Positions 1 to 8,277 of a stretch of DNA of 30,494 nt are shown here, piece by piece. The first letter of the stretch is position 1, and every line of letters starts with the position of its first letter. Position numbers and translations under genes: made by a program. Origin of the DNA: Trichomonas tenax (taxonomy: Eukaryota > Parabasalia > Trichomonadida > Trichomonadidae); NCBI GenBank assembly GCA_023091735.1, contig JALKBU010000620.1, forward strand, positions 1 through 30,494, given 5' to 3'. Under the pieces are notes generated by a model, which did no database searches, had not been told where the DNA came from, and was given only the letters and a program-made list of their open reading frames with translations.

Positions 1-219
1 TGTTGATTCACTGTAGAAATAATTTTTAGTATAAAATGTAAATCTGATTCCTCTCATTACTGTTGACCCATAAGCGATAAATTTTACATCATACGGTAAT
101 GTTATATATTCTGGTTCATCGTCTCTTCTTCCATAATTTGTATTTCTCAGTTTTACATCATTCATGAATAACTTTTGTAAACGTTCGGGAAATGTTTTAT
201 AAAAAATGTACTGACTCAT
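1..219 (-). CDS. Partial hypothetical protein (N-terminal 73 residues)
   Basis: An ATG at 217-219 on the minus strand opens a frame of 73 codons that runs off the left edge without a stop. The protein starts MSQYIFYKTFPERL and is rich in aromatic and basic residues. A stretch around residues 38-66 (EYITLPYDVKFIAYG, then RGIRFTFYTK) alternates like beta strands. There is no signal peptide and no motif I recognise. The upstream 220-394 spacer is AT-rich with a run of eight G at 345-352. The uninterrupted frame and ordinary codon use suggest a real gene, but the family is unknown and the C-terminus is missing. Confidence 0.55.
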   Translation of the reverse strand, partial: MSQYIFYKTFPERLQKLFMNDVKLRNTNYGRRDDEPEYITLPYDVKFIAYGSTVMRGIRFTFYTKNYFYSEST

Positions 220-394
220 TCTTTACTTAGGAAATAAAAAAAATAAATTATTTTAAAAACTGAATACATTTTATAAAGTCATAAGTTTCAAAATCAAAAT
301 TAACGTTAGTTTTGAAAGCAAATTCAAAAATTTATTTTCTATATGGGGGGGGACCTAACTTGTATAACTATTTTTGTCGTAAATATATTTAAAA

Positions 395-441
395 GGATGT
401 TCGCGGAAGCCACGGCGCAGTCGTGGATTATGCGAACATCC
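395..441. ncRNA. Strong nested hairpin, possible structured RNA
   Basis: GGATGTTCGC (395-404) pairs perfectly with GCGAACATCC (432-441). Inside, CCACG (410-414) pairs with CGTGG (422-426) around a 7-nt loop. The two stems are separated by a 5x5 internal loop that can form G-T, A-T, A-T and G-A contacts. The segment is clearly more GC-rich than the AT-rich DNA around it. No box C/D, H/ACA box or known snRNA motif was recognised, so the RNA class is open. It lies about 110 bp before the tRNA-like unit. Confidence 0.4.
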
Positions 442-506
442 CATTACTAACTCTATATTTGAAATGCCCATCGATTTTGAAGATCCGGATTGAGAAAAAT
501 TGCTTC

Positions 507-594
507 GCCTCATAGCTCAGTTGGCAAAACATTCCAAGCTTTAATGAAGAGGTTTGCTGGTTTGACTCGCGGCAATCCTTCCTTTTTCCTTTTT
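507..594 (+). ncRNA. tRNA-like pol III unit (degenerate tRNA, Lys-like)
   Basis: The segment starts GCCTCATAGCTCAGTTGG, a classic tRNA 5' half. TAGCTCAGTTGG (513-524) is a perfect A box. GGTTTGACTCG (559-569) differs from the B-box consensus GGTTCGANTCC at two places. The anticodon region (CATTCC...CTTTAAT) resembles tRNA-Lys(TTT). The cloverleaf is broken: GCTC has no GAGC partner for the D stem, the 3' acceptor strand is absent, and the anticodon arm carries an apparent extra base. A stem TTGCTG/CGGCAA (554-559 with 570-575) can replace the T arm. T5 runs at 583-587 and 590-594 would serve as pol III terminators. It is either a tRNA pseudogene or a tRNA-derived pol III RNA; it is not a functional tRNA. 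Confidence 0.55.
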
Positions 595-634
595 ACCACA
601 AATTCTAGATGATAATGCTATCTCAATTTGAATT

Positions 635-948
635 GGAATTGAGGGTAAAGTGATTATGTTTCCATCTGCTTGTCGGTTATTCCAAAGTATTTTTAATTCC
701 ATTATTATCCATTATTCCTAATTCCAATATCAAAGTTGATTCCAAATTTTGAGAGCATTATGCGCATATTCAAATATTCGGCGATTCCAAATAATTCGGG
801 TATTCCATTATTGTCACTTTTCGACCTATTTTTGGCATATGGAATAACCGTCATTATTCCAAATTGGCGGTTATTCCAAAATAGGGTCTGATTCCAAATT
901 CATTTTATTCGCATAAAGTCGCCTTTATTCCAATAAAGTTTTTATTCC
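635..948. repeat. ATTCC array with ~18-bp period
   Basis: ATTCC (usually ATTCCA) begins at 679, 696, 714, 721, 739, 784, 802, 856, 873, 891, 927 and 944. Reverse copies (GGAAT) lie at 635 and 841. Related ATTCG or ATTCA units fill in at 768, 776, 794 and 907. Most neighbouring copies are 17-18 bp apart or at about twice or three times that. The sequence between cores is not conserved, so this is a phased motif cluster and not a simple microsatellite. It occupies the 5' region of the RRM gene and ends about 110 bp before its ATG. A regulatory role is inferred. Confidence 0.6.
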
Positions 949-1019
949 ATTAAACTCCAATATCAAAAGTTCTCAAAAAATAAAAGAATGGAGGGAGATA
1001 ATTTTAAGGTTATTAATGG

Positions 1020-1027
1020 TCACTTTT
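1020..1027 (+). promoter_or_regulatory. Inr-like TCACTTTT upstream of the RRM gene
   Basis: TCACTTTT fits the trichomonad initiator consensus TCA-Py-T/A and lies 30 nt before the ATG at 1058. An inverted copy, CAAAAGTGA (1050-1058), touches the start codon, so the leader could fold with TCACTTTTG against CAAAAGTGA. Another TCACTTTT lies at 814-821 within the ATTCC array. Confidence 0.45.
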
Positions 1028-1057
1028 GATTTCTGAAAAAATCAAAAAACAAAAGTG

Positions 1058-1867
1058 ATGAGTTCTGATTGTCTTCTTCACATATCGAATCTTCCAGATG
1101 AAGCTGATGAAGATTTTCTGAGATCAACTTTCGAATCTTTCGGAAATATATTGAAAATCGCAATTAAAAAGCGAAGTTTCTCAAATATCGCAATTATTCA
1201 ATTCGACAATAGAAAATCTGTTCAGCAGGCCGTAGCGAAGTACAACTACTGCTTAGTTTCCGGCAAACAAATAATCCTCACATCGTGCGATAAAGCGACA
1301 ATTCAATCGATTAAAAATGCAGAATCGTTGATACAGGTTTCAAACCTCCCAAATGGTATTGAAGCGAGCCAGATTGCAGAATTATTCAGCAATTTCGGTG
1401 ATGTCATCTCTGTGAAGGTCGCTGACAGCGATCTCAAGAAAGGAGTTGCGTTTATCCAATTTAAGAAAAAGATCGATGCTGACAGCGTCAGACAGCAACT
1501 GGAGGGCGCTAATTTGGGCGGAAATGAAATTAGTTTGATTGAATATTATCAAAGATTAAGAATTGATCCAACAGAAAACAAAATGATCGAAGACAAAACA
1601 TATACAGACGTCTTCATTAAGGGTTTGCCGCCTTCAATCAAAACCCCTGCTGATTTAGGCGCTTTATTGCTCGAATTCGGCGAGTTAGAGGGCTGCAGGA
1701 TTATCGATGGCGAAGATTGCGCTGTGGCACGAATGAAGACACATGAAATGGCTGTAAATGTTGTGAATAATTTAACTGGAAGAACAATGGCGGGAAGAAT
1801 GCTGACAGCATTCCGTGTTCTGACAAAAGCTGAACTCATAGCATACAATCTTAGGGAATCTTATTAA
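1058..1867 (+). CDS. Triple-RRM RNA-binding protein
   Basis: This 269-residue protein has three RNA recognition motifs and almost nothing else. RRM1 is about residues 5-75 (RNP2-like LLHISNLP). RRM2 is about 88-160 (LIQVSNLP; RNP1-like KKGVAFIQF). RRM3 is about 182-258 (DVFIKGLPPSI; RNP1 weak, with CAVARMKT). The arrangement resembles the RRM block of poly(A)-binding and nucleolysin-type proteins, so it probably binds mRNA; the exact target cannot be told. I chose ATG 1058 over the GTG at 1055 because GTG start codons are not expected here and the ATG fits the Inr-type leader. RRM3 has lost the aromatic RNP1 residues and may be a protein-contact domain. The phased ATTCC array lies directly upstream. 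Confidence 0.85.
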   Translation: MSSDCLLHISNLPDEADEDFLRSTFESFGNILKIAIKKRSFSNIAIIQFDNRKSVQQAVAKYNYCLVSGKQIILTSCDKATIQSIKNAESLIQVSNLPNGIEASQIAELFSNFGDVISVKVADSDLKKGVAFIQFKKKIDADSVRQQLEGANLGGNEISLIEYYQRLRIDPTENKMIEDKTYTDVFIKGLPPSIKTPADLGALLLEFGELEGCRIIDGEDCAVARMKTHEMAVNVVNNLTGRTMAGRMLTAFRVLTKAELIAYNLRESY

Positions 1868-2557
1868 TTTTCATGAAATTTTCTATTGTTTTAATATTGT
1901 TATATTTTGTATGTCAAAATAAAGGATATTATCATTATTTAGTCAAGAAAGACTATTCACGCTCTAGCATTAACTTATTTAATCATATTTAAACTTCCAA
2001 AGTATATTTTGATCAATAAAGAATATTATATATAAGAATGGATAGCTTAAACTATGAGTATCATTTACGTCCATATTATATTGATTTAAACGAAAATATT
2101 AAAATCTTTAAATATATTTTTATATGTATTCAGAATTTGACCATGGTTTACCTTATCCATAGCTTGCATATCATATTCAACAATACTTTATAGGAATAAT
2201 AAGCAATTTATATTGAATGAAAATATTTTTTATCATTTGTTGTCTTTAATTCTATTACTATATTCAATTTCGTAAAAATAATAAATTACCAACTATTAAA
2301 TAGCTTAAATAAAGATATTTTATGTTGACAAAAAAACCTCAATGTATATTCAAAAGCAGCTTGTAAACAAATAGAAATGAAGTTTTCATATATGTTCATG
2401 AATGGATTTATGCTAGAAATGAAAAAAAAATCATTAAATATCAACAAAAAGCTCAAAAATCAAAAGTTATATAACAACATATGATTTAGAGTCGAAAATC
2501 CAATAAAATTAAACAAAATAATCCAAAATTTTATTCACCGATGAAAAAAAAATTGTC
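1868..2557. other. Gene-free AT-rich spacer
   Basis: This 690-bp spacer separates two plus-strand genes. It contains A/T runs, TATATA strings and a single TGTTGACA-type word near 2323, but no coding frame, RNA gene or phased motif array. No TCACTTTT was found before the tetraspanin ATG, which is preceded by ATTGTC. Confidence 0.5.
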
Positions 2558-3280
2558 ATGGTTCGCTGCAAATGTTCTTGGCCTATAATTCATCCTTCTG
2601 AGGAACAGGAAGTGATGACAAAAGGCTTCATCGCGTTCAACATCATACAATTCATTGCTATTACAATTCTTTGCTCAATTTCAATCAATAAAGTCGCGAA
2701 AACAAATATTACATCATTTTTTCCTGTCGATTTAGAAACACTGTTCATTGCCATTATATTCCTTGCTGTCATTTTGCTCGTTGTCGGTTGGTCTTCAGCA
2801 CGACATAATAATACTTGTACATGGCTCTTATTCCACGCGTTTAACTCCGTCATGTTGATCGTTGAGATCATTGTTTGCTTAATGAGCTCCAATCTTCCAG
2901 GATTCACAAAAAGTTTTTCATCAGAGTGGTTAAAAGCTGACACAATGACGAAATCTGAGATTCAATCGGATCTTCATTGCTGTGGACTCGAGAATATAAC
3001 AGTTCAACAAGTCTCTCCTTGTCCACAGGGAGCAACAGAAGGATGCTTGGAACAGATCATTGTGATGATGACAACGATCAGAAATGCCGCTTCTATAGCT
3101 ATGTTCGTGTGTTTCACGTTTGGTTTATTCATAGATTTCCTCGGATGCGCGATTTGCTTCCATCCTGATGTCATTAACTTCGAGGACCACGAAAAAGAAC
3201 TCGCGAGGTCAGAGGGAGTTTTTGATATTGATTCATTCGAAAATCCATTCATTGCAGAAATTCAAGCAATTAATATTTAG
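2558..3280 (+). CDS. Tetraspanin-like four-TM membrane protein
   Basis: This 240-residue protein has tetraspanin topology. TM1 is about residues 22-43, TM2 about 60-78, TM3 about 89-108 and TM4 about 178-200. The large extracellular loop (about 110-177) carries the diagnostic CCG at 141-143 plus PC at 154-155 and Cys163, the usual two-disulphide pattern. Cysteines near the membrane (4, 6, 197, 200) could be palmitoylated. Tetraspanins organise membrane partners; in trichomonads they are known at the surface and in vesicles. The cytosolic tail after residue 200 is acidic and ends with an Asn-Pro-Phe at 229-231, the type of motif EH-domain endocytic proteins bind. The length is typical for the family. 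The gene converges on the acid phosphatase. Confidence 0.85.
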   Translation: MVRCKCSWPIIHPSEEQEVMTKGFIAFNIIQFIAITILCSISINKVAKTNITSFFPVDLETLFIAIIFLAVILLVVGWSSARHNNTCTWLLFHAFNSVMLIVEIIVCLMSSNLPGFTKSFSSEWLKADTMTKSEIQSDLHCCGLENITVQQVSPCPQGATEGCLEQIIVMMTTIRNAASIAMFVCFTFGLFIDFLGCAICFHPDVINFEDHEKELARSEGVFDIDSFENPFIAEIQAINI

Positions 3281-3703
3281 TTTTTTTTTCTCTCTTTTTC
3301 TATCATTCCAATCCTTTCCTTTATGTAATAAAATCGCTATTGTTTTCAATCAGCCAAATATATTGTTAATACAACAATATTTTTTATCATCCACTGATTC
3401 AACTTCAGTACTTCTCAAAATAAAATTCTTACATCTTCTGTAACTAAATATATTGAATTTTTGAAATAATTTAAATACATTTTAAAAGATCTTCAATTCA
3501 GCTGAAAGTATTATAGGAGTATCTTAAAATCAAATATTACATAATTCCTATGAAGATACAAGATTTTAAAACAATATTTAATAAAAAATTATAAATGTTT
3601 AAAAATAGTCATGAAACATCTAATGCAAAAATAGATGAGGCTTTCTGTTGTTAAATGTTTAATAAATAAAATATTTAGAAAAGAATATTAACTATTTTAA
3701 GCT
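3281..3703. other. Convergent 3' spacer
   Basis: This spacer separates the converging tetraspanin and acid phosphatase genes. A C/T-rich run follows the tetraspanin stop. ATATTGTT (3360-3367) pairs with AACAATAT (3373-3380) and is followed by T6, a small hairpin plus T-run that could mark a 3' end. The rest is AT-rich with no gene. Confidence 0.4.
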
Positions 3704-4897
3704 CTAATGCTCTGTGCAATAGTCATCCATGCGTTTGTATTTTTCGAGGAATTCCGAGAACTTAACAACTTGCTGGTTATCACATTCAGCGATGTTAAGG
3801 TTATCACCGTTAAGGGCAAATCTTATGTATAGCTCCTTAGAGGAGTTATCCTCCCAAAGTTCCATTGCGAGGTGGGATGCATAGCCTGGGATTCTTGGAA
3901 GCTTTGCATTCGGACCCTCAATCAATGTCTTAATGGCCATGATTGTTGTGTCATGGGCTGAGAAGAGAGCGAACTTAACATCGGTCTTGCCATCCTTGAA
4001 AAGCTTTGGAATTCTCATTAATTCTCTCATTGTGTAAGAGCCAGTGACCCATGAATTGCGGATGTAGAGGTCATACGCGTAGTCAGCGATGGCCTTGAGG
4101 CATGTCTGTTGGATTTCTTCCGTGACAACTGTTGGTGCTTGTTTATCTGAGCAATACTGTGTGGCAACATAGTCGCAGACAGTGTTGACATTTTCACCGC
4201 TCTTCTCGAGCTTGAGGAATTCGGCGACTGTTGAGATATTTGGCCAGTATGAATCTGTCCAAGCCTTGAACTCATCTGAGTTCTCCCATTCCTTGGCCAT
4301 TTCCGTGAGGTTCTTGCAGAATCCGATGTTGATGCGAAGGCGTGAGAATTCTGATGTGTCTGTGATGATGTCGAGAATTTCGTTTGGTGTCTGTGGTGGG
4401 AAAAGTCCGTGAAGGAAAGCCTGCGCGGAGCGGAATGTGCGCTCGATATCAGTGCATCTTGCGTATATTGTCTTTGGATCTGGAACGTCCTCAGCCATGA
4501 TCTTGTTATCCTCGTAGATATACTTGTGGTAAAGCTTTCCGAGCTTGACGTGCTGGTCCATGCCGGAGAGGATAAGGTCGCCGGAGCGGCAGTTTGGTAA
4601 ATATTCGACAAGTCTTTGATCGAGAACTTGCTTGAATCTTCTGAAATGATTGACAGGCGCCGCGTGCATTCTCGGGGCAACAGCATCATCTGAATCGCAC
4701 TGCCAATAACCCCTGAAATGCATAGGAACGCCATAAGATCCTAGAGGAGCGCGTGCGCCGTGTCTTGTTAAGACTTGGACGTATTTAAGTGTCTTGCCTT
4801 CGATAGGTGTCGGAAGCTTGAGATCGCCGACGCATTTGTCGTCGTATGAAGCTGCAGAATAAAGAAGATAAAGAAACATTAGATTGAAAAGTGACAT
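3704..4897 (-). CDS. Secreted histidine acid phosphatase
   Basis: This 397-residue protein belongs to the histidine acid phosphatase branch (histidine phosphatase clan 2). Residues 1-18 are a short hydrophobic signal peptide ending near AAS. The catalytic RHGARAP is at 45-51, whose His takes the phosphate. The second active-site pair, His-Asp, is at 315-316 within FSAHDTT. MELWE (345-349) is also typical. Length matches lysosomal and prostatic acid phosphatases. The likely role is phosphomonoester hydrolysis in lysosome-like vesicles or outside the cell; trichomonads secrete such activity. I start at ATG 4897 and not at 4960, because it begins with the signal peptide and lies 12 nt after an Inr-like TCACTTTT. 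No transmembrane anchor is seen after the signal peptide. Confidence 0.92.
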   Translation of the reverse strand: MSLFNLMFLYLLYSAASYDDKCVGDLKLPTPIEGKTLKYVQVLTRHGARAPLGSYGVPMHFRGYWQCDSDDAVAPRMHAAPVNHFRRFKQVLDQRLVEYLPNCRSGDLILSGMDQHVKLGKLYHKYIYEDNKIMAEDVPDPKTIYARCTDIERTFRSAQAFLHGLFPPQTPNEILDIITDTSEFSRLRINIGFCKNLTEMAKEWENSDEFKAWTDSYWPNISTVAEFLKLEKSGENVNTVCDYVATQYCSDKQAPTVVTEEIQQTCLKAIADYAYDLYIRNSWVTGSYTMRELMRIPKLFKDGKTDVKFALFSAHDTTIMAIKTLIEGPNAKLPRIPGYASHLAMELWEDNSSKELYIRFALNGDNLNIAECDNQQVVKFSEFLEKYKRMDDYCTEH

Positions 4898-4909
4898 CTT
4901 GGTTGTTTT

Positions 4910-4917
4910 AAAAGTGA
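4910..4917 (-). promoter_or_regulatory. Inr-like TCACTTTT of the acid phosphatase gene
   Basis: Read on the minus strand, TCACTTTT lies 12 nt before the ATG at 4897. If transcription starts at its A, the leader is about 18 nt, in the range usual for trichomonad mRNAs. Confidence 0.55.
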
Positions 4918-5551
4918 GAATAATAGTTTTGTAAATTGGCAACTTGACAATATTTGTCATCTGTCAAAATCATATGTAAACCGGCATAATTCTCCATGTA
5001 AACTAAAATATGTCAAATCGATTATTTTCGATTTAAAATTTATCGTAATAAAAGAGAAAAATAATCTGAACATTCAAGAATGACAGTTTCTGAGCATTTC
5101 CCATTCATTTACTTGATGGCTAAGAGAGGGGGTATAAAAGGGAGGGAGTTTTAAAAGCTATATGTTAATGATTGCGTTGATTTTTAATTGAAGACACAAT
5201 TTTTGGCACGTAAAGTATCAAAAATATTTTTGGATTTTCAAATGTGAAGTCAGTTTTTTGCTTTTTGGAGAGCAATAGAGAATAAAATTGGGGGCAAATA
5301 ATGATAGAACGGATAGAAATGTTACAGCAGACTCATATACTCCTAATAGGTAATGCAACATAATAGCTATAACTTGAAATTAACTCCTATTACCCAAGCT
5401 TTCAAAGCCTGACACAATATCGTTTTGACAAATGATTTGTAAAGTGTTAGATTGCTGGCAAATTTTTGGGCGAAACTGTCACCAATCAAGAAATTTACCA
5501 CCATATTTTTTTAATAGCATTTTCTGTTAATTTTCAAAGAAAAAAAAACAA
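4918..5551. promoter_or_regulatory. Divergent promoter region with TGTCA words and an isolated TATAAAAG
   Basis: This spacer separates divergent genes. Between 4930 and 5020 several TTTACATG / TTGACA / TGTCA words occur, similar to the ~20-bp-spaced arrays elsewhere; two TTTACAT units on the minus strand start 22 bp apart. Further TTTTGACAAAT and GGCAAATTT words lie near 5430-5470. A perfect TATAAAAG sits at 5133-5140 inside a purine-rich G run (5124-5148), unusual in this AT-rich spacer, about 410 bp from the plus-strand start. No ORF was found here. Confidence 0.4.
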
Positions 5552-5878
5552 ATGCCAAAGCCAACAAAAATCCGTCAGCATATAGTCGTCCACCACACGC
5601 CCAACGCGGGCGCCATATACATAGTAATTCAAAAGAAAGTATATAAAGTCGCAGAATTCGATTCATTGGACTCAAAGCAGAAAAAACTTACAAAACTCAA
5701 AAGCTTTACAGAGAACGAAGACGTTCAAGCATTGATCCCACCAAAACTAAAAATCAAAGAAAATGATAATGCTACAGTAAAATCGATTGTCGTATTTCCA
5801 ACGATAGAGCCAAAATGGTACAACAATTTCTCAAACGAACAGATAAAATGCGAGACAGAGCAAAAAGAGGAAACATAA
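5552..5878 (+). CDS. Small hypothetical protein
   Basis: This intact 108-residue frame begins after an A9 run, CAAATG context, and ends TAA. The N-terminus (MPKPTKIRQHIVVHHTPNAG) is basic, followed by a beta-like stretch (AIYIVIQKKVYKVAEF) and a Lys-rich middle. The C-terminus is charged and ends in several Glu. There is no signal peptide, membrane span or recognised domain. Its GC-richer third positions (CAC, GTC, GGC) stand out from the spacer, which supports real coding. It is transcribed away from the acid phosphatase gene. Function unknown. Confidence 0.55.
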   Translation: MPKPTKIRQHIVVHHTPNAGAIYIVIQKKVYKVAEFDSLDSKQKKLTKLKSFTENEDVQALIPPKLKIKENDNATVKSIVVFPTIEPKWYNNFSNEQIKCETEQKEET

Positions 5879-5981
5879 TATTTTAATATTTTCTTAGCTA
5901 TTATGTTATTATGACGTGTATACATGAAAATATTACTCAGCCGTACTTTTCAGTTAGTTTTTGTTGTTAATTCTGTATAAA

Positions 5982-6978
5982 TCAAATATTTTGCAAAACT
6001 ATAATATTTTTTTCAATAAAAGCAAACAAACAAATAATCTTTATAAAATATATAAAATCTATTTCAATATTTCGATAATGTGATCTATTTTCCGGAACAA
6101 CAGAGATATCTTCGTCCTTGGGATCATTAGTTAAGTCAAACATCTCTTCACTCGCATCGCTGGAGTATCTTGAAACAGCCAGTTGAATGAATGGACTCAT
6201 TAAAGCAAACTGTGATGGTTTTAATAACTGATCATTGCCCAAAAATGAAATTGCAACTTTGGAGTCTTTCAAGTTAACGTGATGACTTCATGGTGATTTA
6301 GGAAGCGAAAACTCATTATCTGAACCCGATTTACCGAGTTTTAGTCTCTTTTCGACATTTGCATCTGAGAATGGTTTAATTATCATCTGAATGTTTCTGT
6401 CATAAGGGAGAATGAGTCTAAACAAATCCCAACTTTCGAGTGATTTCTTGAGTAAAAGCATACTTAATCTTTCTTTAGAACCAAGGAACTGAACGGTTTC
6501 ATCAGGAATCTCTGACATCGTGAATCTAATCGCAAGATAGCTCATAAATGCTGAGAATATTGATGCTATTATTGCGCAAACGATTAAGATGAACAAAAAC
6601 TTGTTATATGTCGTAAGAATTCTTGTATTGGCGAGCATTTGCGAAATGTTTTCGTTGACGTAAATGAAGTTCAATTCTATTCGACTCAAAGCCTCGTAAA
6701 TGATTTTAGAAGTGTTGAGTTAACTCAAGCAATCCCGACCGTTTGATTTTGCAAGGAAATCAGATGCTTGGCTTAAAGCTTTGGCTTTGAATGCAAAATC
6801 ATCACCATATGAGAACGAATTTCTAAAAATGAAATTTATAAATCTCGCTCTTCACTGTGTCGCAATCGAATGGTTCCACTTGATTCTTGAAGAATGCAGG
6901 CTGCATGATAACGCCAGCAGTGAGCTGAAGAGAAATCTCCATTGTGTTCTTGACAATGTTCTTGATATCGTTGAGCAT
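5982..6978 (-). pseudogene. Decayed membrane-protein pseudogene
   Basis: One coherent minus-strand reading can be followed through several lesions. It starts at a possible ATG (6978) with 50 plausible residues. A frameshift near 6820-6830 then leads into NSFSYGDDFAFKAKALSQAS, an in-frame TAA (6720-6722), a long open segment with a transmembrane helix (FLFILIVCAIIASIFSAF), an in-frame TGA (6288-6290) and a further 100 open codons in the same frame, the last part degraded. The 6288 and 5982 frames are in phase, so only point mutations separate them. The layout suggests an internal fragment of a large trichomonad membrane protein; a receptor-type adenylyl cyclase is one possibility, not shown by any catalytic motif here. 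Confidence 0.6.
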
Positions 6979-7113
6979 GAAGACAGAATATTACTCATTA
7001 TAGGTTATTTCTCGTAAGTAGAAACCGAACCAAATTAAAATCCATAACACTATTTTCCAAAATGTGTAGCAGTATTGTGCATAATTGCAAAGGATAAAAC
7101 CTAATATTCGAAG

Positions 7114-7202
7114 CTCTGATTGATTTTTAAATTTGAATGAATTATTCAAATATTTGAAAGAAAAAATTCAAAACCATATTGAATTTTAAAAATCAATCAG
7201 AG
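7114..7202. repeat. 18-bp perfect inverted repeat with nested hairpin
   Basis: CTCTGATTGATTTTTAAA (7114-7131) is the exact reverse complement of 7185-7202. The 53-nt loop contains another hairpin, TTTGAAT...ATTCAAA (7132-7150). Transcribed, it would form a long AT-rich stem. It lies in the 7018-7551 spacer, which also holds a 14-nt palindrome ATCCAAATTTGGAT (7410-7423) and A/T runs but no gene. Confidence 0.65.
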
Positions 7203-7551
7203 TCTCACACATGCAAGATAAATCAGAATAACTTTAACAATATAACTAGCTCATTTTAGAGATTAGTTCTATGGATTGAGTTTTGAAAAACGTCTAATAT
7301 TTAGAGAAAATTAAATATATATTTTTTTTTTTTTTGAATATCAAAGATATTCGGTTGATATTAATGGAGCATAAAATTTGAGGCTATTAGATAATGCATG
7401 TATCGCCAAATCCAAATTTGGATGGTGCTATGAGGCAGTGGATTTTTTTCAAAAATCGTATATCGCTCAACCCCAATTGAATGCATTTTTTGAAAAAAAA
7501 AATCAATAAATGATGAAATATGAGTATACAAGGTATGGAAATTCTAAATTC

Positions 7552-8159
7552 TGTCACGTATCGAAAGTTGTCACGAAAAAGTGATACAAAAAGTGGTGCA
7601 AAAAGTGATATTATCTGGCATGTAAAGTTGTCAGAATCTCGAGTTTTATGTGTCAAAATCTTAATATTTTGACAAATAAAGTCCTACCATCATTCAAATT
7701 ATGTATTAGTTTTTATTTCAAAATCGCGTCTGACGGGAAGAACTGGGGACTACATTAACACAGGTACCACGCATGTTAGTAGCTAAACTCACAGATCTTC
7801 CTTTCATACGCCATCATTAAGAAATCAAAGATTTCCACTTCAGAATGCCTCTGAAGAGCAAAATTAAATGCTTGATTGGGACTTGTGGCCAAGGTGCTAG
7901 CAATTCAGTCCACAGTTCTTCCTTTCAGACTCGATTTACTCTCCAGAATGCTTCTGAAAGGAAGAACTGTGGGCTGGATTGGCACAAGTGCCAATGAAGC
8001 ATTTAATTTTTCTTTTCAAAGTAAATTTAAACAAATATAGGATATCATTCTTCCAATAATCATTTATAATTGCATGCCACGTAAATATTTATTTGTCAAA
8101 TATGCATATTTACATGTCAGATACTGTGGCTTTTTCGTGACAACTTTCGGTACGCAACA
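7552..8159. mobile_element. Foldback / MITE-like element with nested inverted repeats
   Basis: Outer arms: 7552-7581 and 8130-8159 are near-identical reverse complements, sharing CGAAAGTTGTCACGAAAAAG exactly. Moving inward, TATCTGGCATGTAAA (7612-7626) matches the reverse of 8109-8123 with one mismatch, and TTTGACAAATAAA (7668-7680) matches 8088-8100. The left arm carries extra blocks, including an AAAAAGTG[AG]T triplication at 7577-7610. The core is a long hairpin: about 7851-7928 against 7954-8019, including a 19-bp perfect stem (7910-7928 with 7954-7972), around a 25-nt loop. A diverged copy of the stem motif lies at 7735-7805. There is no transposase frame, so it would be non-autonomous. 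No clear target-site duplication was seen. Confidence 0.6.
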
Positions 8160-8277
8160 TTGAGATTCTAACTTCATTAGAATAATATCCAAAATATAGA
8201 ATTTCGATTATTTGGATAATTATTTTCGAAGTATACAAACTTTTGTATATTCCCAATAACAGCTTTTGCCTTTGGAA

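Noticed and set aside
507..578. A functional tRNA-Lys gene
   Set aside because: D-stem, T-stem and acceptor pairings are lost and the 3' half lacks the complement of GCCTCAT.
4898..4960. N-terminal extension of the acid phosphatase to the ATG at 4960
   Set aside because: It would place 21 residues before a good signal peptide and would read through the Inr-like motif.
6781..7017. Plus-strand 78-codon frame
   Set aside because: It is antisense to the coherent minus-strand pseudogene reading, starts with TTG and shows no family features.
7387..7656. 89-codon minus-strand frame overlapping the left arm of the foldback element
   Set aside because: No conserved features, and it runs through inverted repeats and A/T runs.
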